From NCBI GenBank assembly GCA_007694125.1, contig RECH01000291.1:1-35778 (forward strand): a DNA stretch of 35,778 nt, in the 5' to 3' direction. Source of the DNA: Leptolyngbya sp. DLM2.Bin15 (GTDB lineage: Bacteria > Cyanobacteriota > Cyanobacteriia > RECH01). The translations under genes were made by a program, and so were the position numbers. The notes under the pieces are model-generated. The model saw only the letters and a program-made list of their open reading frames with translations. It had not been told where the DNA came from and searched no databases. Shown in pieces: positions 27,674-35,778 of this stretch; positions within the stretch are counted from its first letter, which is position 1, and every line of letters starts with the position of its first letter.

Positions 27674-28609
27674 CTAGCGGCAGGTGCAGGAAATCGCTAG
27701 ACCAATTTGCTGGGCGGAGAGGTAGAGCAACTGCAGTTCCTCAGGACGGAGCGGACAAAGGTCAACCCACTGTAGCGAAATCACCGCCATCACCGCATCT
27801 TGGAAAATAATGGGAATCACCACATGGGACTGAATGCCTCCCTGACCGTAGTGATCAAGCTGGGATAGATCGGGATCTTGGCTGACTTGAATGACGCCCC
27901 GAATCACCTGCTGAGCGATCGCTTGTTGGGCCAGGGGATCCTGCTGCAGCCAGTCGGCGGCTTCCGGTTGATTGCTGCTATACACCTCCGTCAAAGCAGC
28001 ATCGCTCACCATCTGTAAGATGCAGCGATCGGCAGAAAAGCTGCTGGACAAGGCATCCACAATGGTATCCAGACGCGCTTGATGATCCACCGATCGCTGG
28101 GTCACCCGCACAATAGCACTGAGGAGATGGGTTTGGGCCTGGGCTCGCTTCAGGTCATCCGATCGCTGTTTTTGGAGTTCGTAGCTTTCCACCGCCCGCT
28201 GCACCACCGTTTTCAGCTCCGATGGATCCCAGGGCTTGGTGATATATTTGTAGACCTGCCCCGAGTTAATCGCTTCCACCAAGTCTTCCACATCTGTAAA
28301 CCCGGTGAGGATAATCCGCATGGTGTTGGGAAACTGCACCACGGTTTTGCTGAGAAACTCCGTCCCCTTCATTTCCGGCATCCGCTGGTCGGAAATAATC
28401 ACCGCCACTTCCCCCTCCTGGGCCAAAATGTCTAGGGCCGCGCCACCACTTTCTGCCTTGAGCACATTAAAGTGACGGCGAAAGGTGCGGTAGAGCAAGT
28501 CTAGGTTGTCTGGCTCATCATCCACCACCAGCATCTTGGGCTTTTTGGCTTGTTCGACCTGTTGCAGTTGTTGGCTAATGTCGTCAATTCCAGGGATCAC
28601 AATGTCCAT
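27674..28609 (-). CDS. Response regulator with receiver and GAF domains
   Basis: An N-terminal receiver domain (residues ~24-140 of the chosen protein) has the acidic pair in VVDDEPDN, phospho-acceptor Asp in VIISDQRMPEMKGTEF, and Thr/Lys in ILTGFTD and YKYITKPWDP. It is followed by a coiled-coil linker (VESYELQKQRSDDLKRAQAQ) and a GAF domain (~165-305). The SDQRMPEM receiver type is usually joined to HD-GYP or GAF outputs. I chose the ATG at 28609 (MDIVIPGIDD) because AAGGAG lies 8 bases upstream; the frame extends 18 residues further to 28663. The output could be protein contact through the GAF domain, since no DNA-binding or enzymatic domain is present. menG follows after 58 bp. Confidence 0.88.
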   Translation of the reverse strand: MDIVIPGIDDISQQLQQVEQAKKPKMLVVDDEPDNLDLLYRTFRRHFNVLKAESGGAALDILAQEGEVAVIISDQRMPEMKGTEFLSKTVVQFPNTMRIILTGFTDVEDLVEAINSGQVYKYITKPWDPSELKTVVQRAVESYELQKQRSDDLKRAQAQTHLLSAIVRVTQRSVDHQARLDTIVDALSSSFSADRCILQMVSDAALTEVYSSNQPEAADWLQQDPLAQQAIAQQVIRGVIQVSQDPDLSQLDHYGQGGIQSHVVIPIIFQDAVMAVISLQWVDLCPLRPEELQLLYLSAQQIGLAISCTCR

Positions 28610-28644
28610 CCAGTGGTCTCCTTCAGCAAGTTGGGTGGGGCGAA

Positions 28645-28692
28645 CACATAGGTCTGTACTCACATAGGCCTGTGCTCACATAAGCTGTGTGC
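28645..28692. repeat. 16-bp tandem repeat in the leader of the REC-GAF gene
   Basis: CACATAGGTCTGTACT (28645-28660) and CACATAGGCCTGTGCT (28661-28676) are followed by a degenerate third unit, CACATAAGCTGTGTGC. The array sits 36 bp upstream of the chosen start codon, on the transcript's 5' side. Confidence 0.6.
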
Positions 28693-29032
28693 TTAACCTG
28701 ATATATCCATAGGAATTCAAGCCAAGCGATGATGCAACCGGATTGATTCGCGTACGATCCTGAGCAATCATCCCAGTGGACTGAATAGCTCAGGTGCCCC
28801 TGCCGACTTATAGTATCAAGTTTGGGTGAGCTACTCCTACATTCTGGGGGCGATCGCTGGCTGGGAGGGGTGTCAAAGGCGATCGCCCCCAATCCTCGCT
28901 CCGTCCCTGCCCCCGAGAGCTTATCTACGCTATTCCGGTTGGGGGAAATTGTTCTTCAGTGTAGCAGCGCCCATCGATCACGCCATCTCTCTCTGGTGGT
29001 GCTCATCTCCATGCTCGGATCCAGCGCCGTTT

Positions 29033-29067
29033 CAACGTCCCTTGATCGCTCTAGGAAAGGGACGTTG
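29033..29067. repeat. Perfect 11-bp inverted repeat, 13-base loop
   Basis: CAACGTCCCTT (29033-29043) pairs with AAGGGACGTTG (29057-29067). No T-run follows on either strand, so it is not a classical terminator. Confidence 0.6.
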
Positions 29068-29306
29068 GGTGAGGATCTGGTTCAGGCAAGAGATCTATAG
29101 AGCTTGGGTAGAGGAGAGCGATCGCCAGCAAAAAGCCCCCATCTTTGCAGACTAGGGGCGGCACGTGAGCAAGAGGAACAGCGTGCATGGGTCATGCAAG
29201 TGCTGATTCCTAAGCTAACAGTTCAACGTTAAGAACGGTTTTTGCCTAGGCTAAACCTCAGGGATAGATCAGGGGCGATCGCTCCTGCCTAGACCCAGAT
29301 CGTCGT

Positions 29307-30032
29307 CTAGAAGAAGGCGGGCTGGTGGCGAATCAGGCTGAGAAACTCTTCGCGAGTTTTGTGATCTTCTTGAAATACACCCACCATGGCGCTGGTCACC
29401 GTCCAAGAGCCCGGCTTTTGCACACCGCGCATCACCATACACATGTGGCTCGCTTCCATAACCACAGCCACCCCACGCGGATCGAGAATGGTCTGCACCG
29501 CTTCTGCCACCTGGCGGGTGAGCCGCTCTTGCACCTGCAAGCGACGGGAATACATTTCCACAATCCGTGCTAACTTACTTAGCCCAACAACCTTTTCGTT
29601 AGGAATATAAGCGACATGCACCTTACCCATAAAGGGCAACATGTGGTGTTCGCAGAGGCTGAATACATTGATGTCGCGGACGAGCACCATTTCATTGTGG
29701 CCCTCATCAAAGATGGCTCCATTCACCAACTCCTCTAGGGATTGCTGATAGCCACTGGTGAGAAAATGCATGGCCTCGGCAACCCGCTTAGGGGTCTTGA
29801 GGAGACCTTCCCGTTCTGGGTCTTCGCCAACGCCCAGCAGGATGGCCCGCACCGCATCCATCATCTGCTCTTTAGCTTCTTCAGTTGTGGGGTGGGGGGT
29901 GGAAGCTTGACCATTAATGGTATTGCGATCGGGACGGGTTTCAGGCAATGGCTTAGCCTCGCTAGGCGTTAGTGAATTGGCAAGCCCTTTGCTATTGAGG
30001 CCATTCGAGTTATTGGAAGAGGCAATAGTCAT
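29307..30032 (-). CDS. folE: GTP cyclohydrolase I
   Basis: Converts GTP to 7,8-dihydroneopterin triphosphate, the first step toward folate and, in cyanobacteria, pterins. A low-complexity, Asn/Ser-rich N-terminal tail of ~50 residues precedes the catalytic domain ([30 protein letters not shown]). Zinc ligands lie in [11 protein letters not shown] and in [41 protein letters not shown] and TREEFLSLI are also family hallmarks. I chose the ATG at 30032; a TTG two codons earlier keeps the frame open. It lies 3' of an SDR gene, accA and aar on the same strand, an order I recall from Synechococcus elongatus. Confidence 0.96.
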   Translation of the reverse strand: MTIASSNNSNGLNSKGLANSLTPSEAKPLPETRPDRNTINGQASTPHPTTEEAKEQMMDAVRAILLGVGEDPEREGLLKTPKRVAEAMHFLTSGYQQSLEELVNGAIFDEGHNEMVLVRDINVFSLCEHHMLPFMGKVHVAYIPNEKVVGLSKLARIVEMYSRRLQVQERLTRQVAEAVQTILDPRGVAVVMEASHMCMVMRGVQKPGSWTVTSAMVGVFQEDHKTREEFLSLIRHQPAFF

Positions 30033-30163
30033 GAGCAAATGTGCAATAAAGAACCTGTTAAACGGGAAACGATGCGGGCGTTACTCCACAGTTGTTGCCC
30101 TAGAGACGATGTCCTAGGTTGACGCAGCAACGCCTACGCAATATTTCAGAGTTGACTGAAATG

Positions 30164-30889
30164 CTAAAGTGCGCCGGCACTGGGCATCACCACGAGTTCA
30201 TCGATGACGGCCTGAGCGGGCAGCAGCGCAGCCTGGACAATGGTCTGGGCTACAATCTCGGGGGTTAGCATACTGGTACGGTTAAAGTCAGCTTGCACCG
30301 TATCGGTATCCCAAATGGGGGTGTTCACAGCTCCGGGGGTGATCAGCGTGACTCGAATACCATGACTGCGCTCTTCGGCGGCCAGGGTTTTGGAGAGGGC
30401 AATCAGACCAGCTTTACTGACATTGTAGGCACCCCAGCCGGGAAACGCCTGATGGCCAGCAATGGAGCCTACGTTAAGAATGGTGCCCTGTTGGCGATCG
30501 CGCATGGAGGGTAGAATGCCCTGAATACACTGGAAAACGCTGGTGAGGTTGAGGGTTAAAACGTCCTGCCAGTCGCTCAAGGACGTATCCACCAGCGTGC
30601 CGGTGTAGCCCATGCCAGCATTGTTAACCAAGATGGTAATCGGCGCACCCTGCTGGGCGATCGCCGCAATGGCAGGCTGAATCTGCTCCAGGTCGGTGAG
30701 ATCCATGGGATAGATCTGTACATCAACCTGATGCGATCGCGCCTCATCGGCAACCTTGAGGAGTTTATCTTTAGAACGGCTTAGTAAGACTAGATCCACA
30801 CCGGCTTGGGCAAAAGCAAGAGCCGTGGCTTTGCCAATGCCACTACTAGCTCCAGTAATTAGAGCCCGGTGGCGCTGTTGAATATCCAT
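30164..30889 (-). CDS. Short-chain dehydrogenase/reductase (SDR) next to accA and aar
   Basis: A classical NAD(P)-dependent SDR of about 241 residues. The cofactor motif is TGASSGIGKATALAFAQ, followed by LVNNAGMGYTGTL, the catalytic serine in LNVGSIAGHQ, and the YxxxK pair in WGAYNVSKAGLIAL. TPGAVNTPIWDT follows. I chose the ATG at 30889 (MDIQQRHRALITG); the longer frame from 30940 adds 17 unlikely residues. Family knowledge: the SDR gene between accA and folE in other cyanobacteria sits in the same cluster as acyl-ACP reductase, so a role in fatty aldehyde or fatty acid metabolism has been suggested, without proof here. The substrate cannot be derived from sequence. Confidence 0.92.
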   Translation of the reverse strand: MDIQQRHRALITGASSGIGKATALAFAQAGVDLVLLSRSKDKLLKVADEARSHQVDVQIYPMDLTDLEQIQPAIAAIAQQGAPITILVNNAGMGYTGTLVDTSLSDWQDVLTLNLTSVFQCIQGILPSMRDRQQGTILNVGSIAGHQAFPGWGAYNVSKAGLIALSKTLAAEERSHGIRVTLITPGAVNTPIWDTDTVQADFNRTSMLTPEIVAQTIVQAALLPAQAVIDELVVMPSAGAL

Positions 30890-31346
30890 GAACAAGTCCG
30901 AATGAACATCAGTGGTGTCATAGGAAAAAATTGCTCTCAACGGTGAAGAGACTCGGTCTAAATAAGGTGTAAACCGCTAACCCTTGAGTGCAGACGTCAC
31001 CACGATTGACTCAGATGATTGTGAGCCGGGGTTAATTGCGAGGGTTCGCTCATGTGGGATGTAATCTTGAATCACGAGGACGGGAACGATTTGCTTCTCC
31101 GTAACGATGGCGCTCTAGAAAACCATGGAAGACGCTCTGCGTCTGCGGCTAGCATCGTTATCTTGTCCCTGCCTACATCCTAGGGAGAGCGTGAACTAGA
31201 ATGCAGACAACTCAATTGTAAACAATTATTGCTAACCACCTTTGGGATTATAACACTGGCATCGAGCCCTGCGGCAGGTTAACCCTGGCTAACAGATTGA
31301 GATTCATCAATGATGAGTATAGCGATCGCCCCCGCTTGCTGAGCAT
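30890..31346. other. Intergenic spacer between accA repeat and SDR gene
   Basis: About 457 bp. It carries a short perfect inverted repeat AGACGC-TCT-GCGTCT (31130-31144) and a HIP1 site near 31322. No convincing ORF or RNA gene was seen. It should hold the SDR promoter, since the SDR gene is far from accA. Confidence 0.45.
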
Positions 31347-31457
31347 CTAGTACTCTGGGGCCTCAGCAACCCGCCTACTTGCTGAGGCGAAAAACCTTGT
31401 GTGTCCTGGAATTCCTTTTCGTTCTTCTGTCTTCGTTCTTCTATCTTGCAATACTAG
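31347..31457 (+). repeat. 111-bp dispersed repeat, copy B, overlapping the accA stop codon
   Basis: Matches the reverse complement of 8202-8312 over its whole length with 11 mismatches. It begins CTAGTACTCTG and ends TACTAG. Inside is a perfect 10-bp hairpin, GCCTCAGCAA (31360-31369) with TTGCTGAGGC (31379-31388), around a 9-base loop. Near the right end there is a 14-bp direct repeat, TTCGTTCTTCTGTC/TTCGTTCTTCTATC (31418-31445). The terminal CTA supplies the minus-strand TAG that ends accA. Confidence 0.82.
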
Positions 31458-32437
31458 GCGGCTGGCACTTGAAAAACGCCAATCTGCCGGAATTTTTGAT
31501 AGCGGCGCTCGCGGCGCTCGGCACTGGTCATGCGGTTTAAGTCTGCCAGATGCCGCAGCAAAGCCGCCTTGAGGCTGCTCGTGGCCGCCACTGGATCGGC
31601 ATGGGCTCCCCCAATGGGTTCTGGTACAATTTCATCCAAAATACTCAGGTTTTTGAGATCCTTGGCGGTGATCCGCAGGGCTTCGGCGGCCTGGGGAGAT
31701 TTGCTAGCATCTTTCCAGAGAATGGCGGCACAGGCTTCTGGGCTAGCCACGGTGTAGACCGAATGCTCGAACATCAACAGGCGATCGCCCACGCCCACAC
31801 CCAAGGCACCGCCGGAGCCACCTTCTCCAATCACGGTGCAGAGGATGGGTACGTCGAGGCGAAACATTTCCCGGAGGTTATAGGCGATCGCTTCCCCCTG
31901 CCCCAACCGTTCTCCTTCCACCCCTGGGTAGGCTCCGGGGGTGTCGATAAAGGTGAGAATGGGCATACCAAAACGGTTGGCATGGTTCATCAACCGCATG
32001 GCCTTACGGTAGCCACCGGGGGAGGCCATGCCAAAGTTGCGGGCGACGTTATCCTTGGTATCTCGTCCCTTTTGGTGCCCCAGCATCATAATCGGCCGAC
32101 CATCGAGCCGACCAATGCCGCCCACCAAGGCCTTATCATCCACGCCCGTGCAGCGATCGCCATGCAGCTCAATCCATTCATCGGTCATGGACTGAATGTA
32201 GTCGAGGGTGCTCGGACGCCGCGGATGCCGCGCCACCTGCAGCCGCTGGGAGGGCGTCAGACTGCTAAAGATTTCCTGGCGGAGTTGGCTGGCCCGCGTC
32301 TCTAGCTGCCGAAGTTGCTCCGAAACATCGACATCGTTCTCTTCGGCAAGGCTGCGGATTTGGTCGATGCGAGACTCTAATTCGACGAGAGGTTTCTCGA
32401 AGTCAAGAAGAATGGGCTTGCGTTCAGGAGTAACCAT
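31454..32437 (-). CDS. accA: Acetyl-CoA carboxylase carboxyltransferase subunit alpha
   Basis: Alpha half of the carboxyltransferase that, with AccD, moves carboxyl from carboxybiotin to acetyl-CoA to give malonyl-CoA for fatty acid synthesis. The 327 residues from the ATG at 32437 begin [20 protein letters not shown] with the typical coiled N-terminus, then [81 protein letters not shown] and [13 protein letters not shown]. The frame opens earlier at a TTG (32473), which I reject. The stop codon lies inside the terminal CTAG of a dispersed repeat. aar lies 96 bp upstream on the same strand. Confidence 0.97.
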   Translation of the reverse strand: MVTPERKPILLDFEKPLVELESRIDQIRSLAEENDVDVSEQLRQLETRASQLRQEIFSSLTPSQRLQVARHPRRPSTLDYIQSMTDEWIELHGDRCTGVDDKALVGGIGRLDGRPIMMLGHQKGRDTKDNVARNFGMASPGGYRKAMRLMNHANRFGMPILTFIDTPGAYPGVEGERLGQGEAIAYNLREMFRLDVPILCTVIGEGGSGGALGVGVGDRLLMFEHSVYTVASPEACAAILWKDASKSPQAAEALRITAKDLKNLSILDEIVPEPIGGAHADPVAATSSLKAALLRHLADLNRMTSAERRERRYQKFRQIGVFQVPAA

Positions 32438-32533
32438 GGTGGGTGGGGAAAGACCTGGGAAACGAACAACCAATCTGAGACAAAGGGGAGACAGGGGAAG
32501 CGATCGCCGGAGCAGCCATTTTCCCTTGCAGTT

Positions 32534-33571
32534 CTAAGCCGTACCGCTAGGCTGGGCTAGTAAGGGTCGGAACCCGTGCTTGATGGAAGCTTGGCCAATC
32601 AGATCCATCTTGTCGAGGGTGATCTGATTGCGTCCCCAGGAAAAGTTGGTGTACAGCTTTTCAAATTCCAAAAGCATCGACTCGGCAAAACAGGCAAATA
32701 GCTGTCGTGATGGCACATCCATGTTGACGATTTGCATGATCTTCCAGTCAATATCCAAGGAATGCTCCACAATGCCGCCGTTCAGCACGTGGATCTCGGG
32801 GTGCTGAAGCTGGGTGGCCAAGTTTTTGGGATAGCCTCCGTCAATCAGCAAGCAGGGGTGCTTGAGGGTTTCAGGATTAATTTCCACGCCCTTGGGCATA
32901 CTCGCCACCCAAACCACCACATCCGCTTGCGGCAGCGCCTCTTCTAAGCTCAAAATTTTGCCGCGACCTAGCTCATCCTGCAGCGCTTGGAGTCGCTCTG
33001 CATTCCGGGCCACCAGCAGCAATTCTTTCACATCGGTGCGGGCATCCAACCAGCGACAAACCGCGCTACCAATATCGCCCGTCGCTCCGCAGACCGCCAC
33101 GGTGGCTTGGGATAAATCAATGCCCAGCTTGGGAGCAGATTCTTCCACCTGACGGCAGATAATGTAGGCCGTGTGGGTGTTGCCGGTGGTAAACCGCTCA
33201 AACTCTAGCTTGACGTTACGCACCTGCTTAATCTGCTGGAGATTAAAATTCTCGAAGATAATCGATGAGAAGCCGCCCAAGGCCGTAATGTCGATATTGT
33301 GCTTTTGGGCGTGGGCCATGGCGTTGATGATTTTGCGAGTGGCCGCCTTAATGCGCCGAGCGGCTAACATTTCTGGCAAAAAGCAAGACTCAACGTAGTA
33401 CCCTTCGATCTGTTGACCGGTGAGGCTGGTAACTTTGATGGTGTCTACGATTTGCGGCGGAGCGCTACACCAGAAATCTAAGTCCTGGTCGGCGTATTCG
33501 GGATAGCCCAAATCATGAGCGACAGATTGAGCGTGTTGAAGACTGGTAAGGTGACCGATGAGACCAAACAT
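32534..33571 (-). CDS. aar: Long-chain acyl-[acyl-carrier-protein] reductase
   Basis: Reduces fatty acyl-ACP to fatty aldehyde using NADPH, the first step of cyanobacterial alkane synthesis. The 345 residues begin [23 protein letters not shown], as in characterised enzymes. The nucleotide-binding loop is [15 protein letters not shown] (about 161-175). The catalytic cysteine falls at position 294 in [10 protein letters not shown], the same number reported for the Synechococcus elongatus enzyme. Length is normal. The normal partner, aldehyde-deformylating oxygenase (ado), often lies directly upstream but is not there. accA follows on the same strand after 96 bp (to its ATG). If ado is absent from the genome, the aldehyde could be oxidised or reduced instead. 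Confidence 0.97.
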   Translation of the reverse strand: MFGLIGHLTSLQHAQSVAHDLGYPEYADQDLDFWCSAPPQIVDTIKVTSLTGQQIEGYYVESCFLPEMLAARRIKAATRKIINAMAHAQKHNIDITALGGFSSIIFENFNLQQIKQVRNVKLEFERFTTGNTHTAYIICRQVEESAPKLGIDLSQATVAVCGATGDIGSAVCRWLDARTDVKELLLVARNAERLQALQDELGRGKILSLEEALPQADVVVWVASMPKGVEINPETLKHPCLLIDGGYPKNLATQLQHPEIHVLNGGIVEHSLDIDWKIMQIVNMDVPSRQLFACFAESMLLEFEKLYTNFSWGRNQITLDKMDLIGQASIKHGFRPLLAQPSGTA

Positions 33572-33957
33572 GAAGGATCCTGTGCAGACCTATAACTAGG
33601 TTGGATGGCGAATGACGTCGTGAATCAGAGGCGATGGAGCCGGATTTCTCAATCGATCAATCCCACACACCATCGTAGACAGACCGAGCCAGTGTCGATC
33701 GGTACTGAGTGATCAGTATAACGGCTAGAGCAGGGGAACTGGCGGGGCACCGGCAGACTTTGGAGATGGAGCGATAACCGCAGCCAACACTAGAGCTGAG
33801 TTACAGCCCGAGAATGCTGGACTCACCGAGTCCAAAGGTTTTTTGATCATACCAGTCTGGTGCTCCATGGGGGCGATCGCTCTTGGAGAATCCCGCAATT
33901 CTCAGAGGAACGGATCGCGGGATGACTAGGGTTACTCGATCCCAAACGTTAGGGATA
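33572..33957. other. Intergenic region upstream of aar, where ado is often found
   Basis: 386 bp. I found no remnant of aldehyde-deformylating oxygenase in any frame I read. There is a 6-bp hairpin GGACTC-ACC-GAGTCC (33819-33833) followed after five bases by TTTTTT, terminator-like for the plus strand, though no plus-strand gene precedes it. A HIP1 site lies near 33874. Confidence 0.5.
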
Positions 33958-35619
33958 CTACCCATCACCGCGAGCCAGCAGGGGCGCGGCACTCAGGAGG
34001 GTTTGGGTGTAGGGATGTTGGGGATGGGCAAAGAGGTCGGCCGTTGCCCCCAGTTCGACAATCTTGCCAGCATTCATCACGGCAATGCGATCGCAGAGGA
34101 AGCGGGCCACCCAGAGATCGTGGGTGATAAACAGATAGGTGAGGTCAAAGTCGCGCTTCAGGTCAAGCATCAGATCCAGCACCTGGGCCTGGACGCTGGC
34201 GTCCAGCATACTCACCGGCTCATCGCAGATCAGCAGTTTGGGCTGGGTGATCAAGGCCCGGGCGATCGCCACCCGCTGCTGCTGTCCGCCGGAGAGATCG
34301 CTAGGATAGCGCGGGTAATATTCCTTGGGATCTAAACCCACCCGCTCCAGCATGGCATAGACTCGGCGTTTGGCTTCCGTCGCATCGGCCAACCGATGCA
34401 CCAGCAGCGGATCGGTAATGCTCTGCCCAATGGTCATCATGGGATTGAGGCAGGCATGGGGATCTTGGAAAATCATCTGCATCTGGCGGCGCTGCTGGCG
34501 CAGGCGCTGCCGATCCATCTGGGTGAGGTCTTGCCCGAGGAATTCGACGGTGCCGCTGGTGGGACGCAGCAGGTGCAGGATGGTGCGAGAAAGGGTGCTT
34601 TTCCCGCAGCCCGACTCGCCCACCAGCCCCAGAATTTCCCCTGGATACAGATCTAAATCCACCCCATCTACAGCCTTGATGGTACGGCGGGGCGATCGCG
34701 TCAGCAGGCGAGCAATGGGATTATCTTCGAGGGTGAAATGCTGTTTGAGATTGCGTAGCTTGAGAATCGGTTCCTTCGCGGGCTCCTGGGAGGCGATCGC
34801 TCCTTCGCTGGCCTGGAGCAATCGAGCAGCCTGGAGCAGCGATCGCGTGTAGGGATGCTGGGGGCTGGTCAACACTGTGTCTACCTCGCCCATCTCCACC
34901 AGCTTGCCCTCATACATCACCGCTAGGCGATCGCAATATTCTCCCACCAGAGCTAGGTCATGGGAAATCAACAGCAGCCCCATTTGGCGCTGGTCGCAAA
35001 GGCGGGTTAGTTCGGTGAGGATTTGGGCAGAAACGGTGACGTCCAGACTGGTGGTGGGCTCATCGGCCACAATCATTTTGGGTTCGAGCAGCAGGGCCAA
35101 GGCAATGGCCACCCGCTGCCGCATACCGCCGCTAAACTCATGGGGATATTGCATCCAGCGGTTGGCGGGAATGTTGACCGTTTCCAGCGCTTCCACCGTT
35201 TTCTCCCGCAGTTGCCTTGGGCTGAGGTGGGGGCGATGGGCGCGCAGGGTTTCCATACAGTGCCACCCCACGGTCATCAGCGGATTCAGGCGGGTCATGG
35301 GGTCTTGGAAAATCAGGGCGATCGCTTCTCCCCGAAACCTGCGCAGGGCCGGGGGCGATAGGTCAAACACCGACTGCCCCTGAAACAGCACCTGGCCATC
35401 CACCTGGCTCTGGGGTGGCAGCAGTTGCAGCACCGCCCGCCCCAGGGTAGATTTTCCGCAGCCGGATTCTCCCACCAGCCCCAACCGTTGCCCAGCGGCG
35501 ATGGACAGCGATACGTCATTCACGGCCCAGTCCTCGGTCGAGGCCTGGCGGTGCTGGGCGCGGGAGGAGGGCGGATAGGCAACCCGCAGGTTTTGAATCT
35601 GGAGAAAATCCTGGCTCAT
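33958..35619 (-). CDS. Fused double-ATPase ABC transporter ATP-binding protein (Dpp/Opp type)
   Basis: A 553-residue fusion of two peptide/nickel-family ATP-binding subunits. NBD1 has Walker [32 protein letters not shown] and VADEPTTSLDVTVSAQ. NBD2 has [31 protein letters not shown] and ICDEPVSMLDASVQAQ, with ITHD as H-loop. The oligopeptide-type C-terminal extension HPYTQTLLSAAP ends the protein. I chose the ATG at 35619 (MSQDFLQIQNLRVAYP): the frame is open for 49 more residues, but these run into an IS200/IS605-like end and look unlike protein. No permease or binding-protein genes are in view; aar lies downstream. A protein of the same design starts the window. Confidence 0.93.
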   Translation of the reverse strand: MSQDFLQIQNLRVAYPPSSRAQHRQASTEDWAVNDVSLSIAAGQRLGLVGESGCGKSTLGRAVLQLLPPQSQVDGQVLFQGQSVFDLSPPALRRFRGEAIALIFQDPMTRLNPLMTVGWHCMETLRAHRPHLSPRQLREKTVEALETVNIPANRWMQYPHEFSGGMRQRVAIALALLLEPKMIVADEPTTSLDVTVSAQILTELTRLCDQRQMGLLLISHDLALVGEYCDRLAVMYEGKLVEMGEVDTVLTSPQHPYTRSLLQAARLLQASEGAIASQEPAKEPILKLRNLKQHFTLEDNPIARLLTRSPRRTIKAVDGVDLDLYPGEILGLVGESGCGKSTLSRTILHLLRPTSGTVEFLGQDLTQMDRQRLRQQRRQMQMIFQDPHACLNPMMTIGQSITDPLLVHRLADATEAKRRVYAMLERVGLDPKEYYPRYPSDLSGGQQQRVAIARALITQPKLLICDEPVSMLDASVQAQVLDLMLDLKRDFDLTYLFITHDLWVARFLCDRIAVMNAGKIVELGATADLFAHPQHPYTQTLLSAAPLLARGDG

Positions 35620-35723
35620 ACAAGACAATGGCGGAACTAACCGGGATGAACCCAGGGGCGATCGCCCACTGGTTTGAACGCAGCTAGACGCAACTAGCTT
35701 GGACTCATTATGTCGGAAAGTCG

Positions 35724-35778
35724 TTGACATCCTCCCCGACCTAAAGGCACGGGGATTCTTCGCCACGCCCTAACCTGC
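35724..35778 (-). mobile_element. IS200/IS605-family right end (tnpB-type), element continues beyond window
   Basis: Read on the minus strand, GAATCCCCGTGCCTTTAG leads into TCGGGGAGGATGTCAA, ending at about 35724. This is the familiar right-end hairpin of tnpB-carrying IS200/IS605 elements in cyanobacteria: CCCCG pairs with CGGGG around the short inner stem CCT/AGG. The rest of the element, with tnpB on the minus strand, would lie to the right of the window. The end sits about 105 bp upstream of the ABC transporter start codon, in its likely promoter region. Whether an intact tnpB exists cannot be seen. Confidence 0.6.

Larger units (their letters stand above)
28610..29306. other. 697-bp intergenic region with tandem and inverted repeats
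   Basis: The region holds two and a half copies of a 16-bp tandem repeat and an 11-bp inverted repeat, listed separately. Two overlapping plus-strand frames (28822-29155) have no family features and are partly made of HIP1-derived Ala-Ile-Ala runs, so I do not call them genes. Confidence 0.5.

Noticed and set aside
28826-29155. Plus-strand open frame of 109 codons (and an overlapping 92-codon frame)
   Set aside because: No recognisable motif, composition unlike a protein, partly made of HIP1-derived Ala-Ile-Ala runs, and no ribosome-binding site.
35620-35766. Extra N-terminal 49 residues of the right-hand ABC transporter gene
   Set aside because: Encoded partly within the IS605-type hairpin; the normal family N-terminus begins at the ATG at 35619.
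1-35778. CRISPR arrays, prophage, toxin-antitoxin or restriction genes
   Set aside because: None found: no regularly spaced direct repeats with spacers and no matching protein families on either strand.

Overview
The window reads as cyanobacterial chromosome. The palindrome GCGATCGC (HIP1) recurs throughout. The gene set is also cyanobacterial: CrtQ-type zeta-carotene desaturase, RpaA, acyl-ACP reductase, phylloquinone-type MenG, a Ycf66 protein and an Npun_R1517-like small protein. I could not fix genus or species from sequence alone. No phage, plasmid, CRISPR or defence genes were seen.

Left part (1-9.4 kb): a fused double-ATPase peptide/nickel-type ABC transporter gene is cut by the left edge. 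Next come a SurA/parvulin-like protein and, tail-to-tail with it, a two-gene RND efflux operon (membrane fusion protein, then pump). A 1.4 kb AT-rich spacer follows, holding a REP-like double hairpin and one copy of a 111-bp dispersed repeat. It ends at an Npun_R1517/Asr1734-like gene.

Middle (9.7-19.1 kb): tRNA-Glu(UUC) with its own promoter and terminator; rpaA, the circadian output regulator; a minus-strand run of DICT-GAF histidine kinase, crtQ, SRPBCC protein and YheT-type hydrolase; a HEAT-repeat protein; a MITE-like element; and a pentapeptide-repeat protein.

Middle-right (19.1-28.7 kb): rimM is divergent from pyrB, which is followed by a small membrane protein. Then come an unlisted 44-aa membrane ORF, moaE, two tandemly duplicated membrane-protein genes, mscL, a Ycf66 protein with a long proline-rich tail, a DUF445 protein, menG and a REC-GAF response regulator.

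Right part (29.3-35.8 kb): folE, an SDR, accA and aar (acyl-ACP reductase) lie in the order familiar from other cyanobacteria. The expected aldehyde-deformylating oxygenase gene beside aar is missing; a second fused double-ATPase ABC gene stands there instead. An IS200/IS605-type right end lies just upstream of that gene at the window edge.

Most of the window is housekeeping. The parts that deserve attention are the small mobile or repeat elements (the 111-bp pair, one copy supplying the accA stop codon; the element at 17.6 kb; the IS605-type end), the HIP1-bounded tandem duplication, the missing ado, and the unlisted 44-aa membrane ORF. I did not find a clear new multi-gene system.
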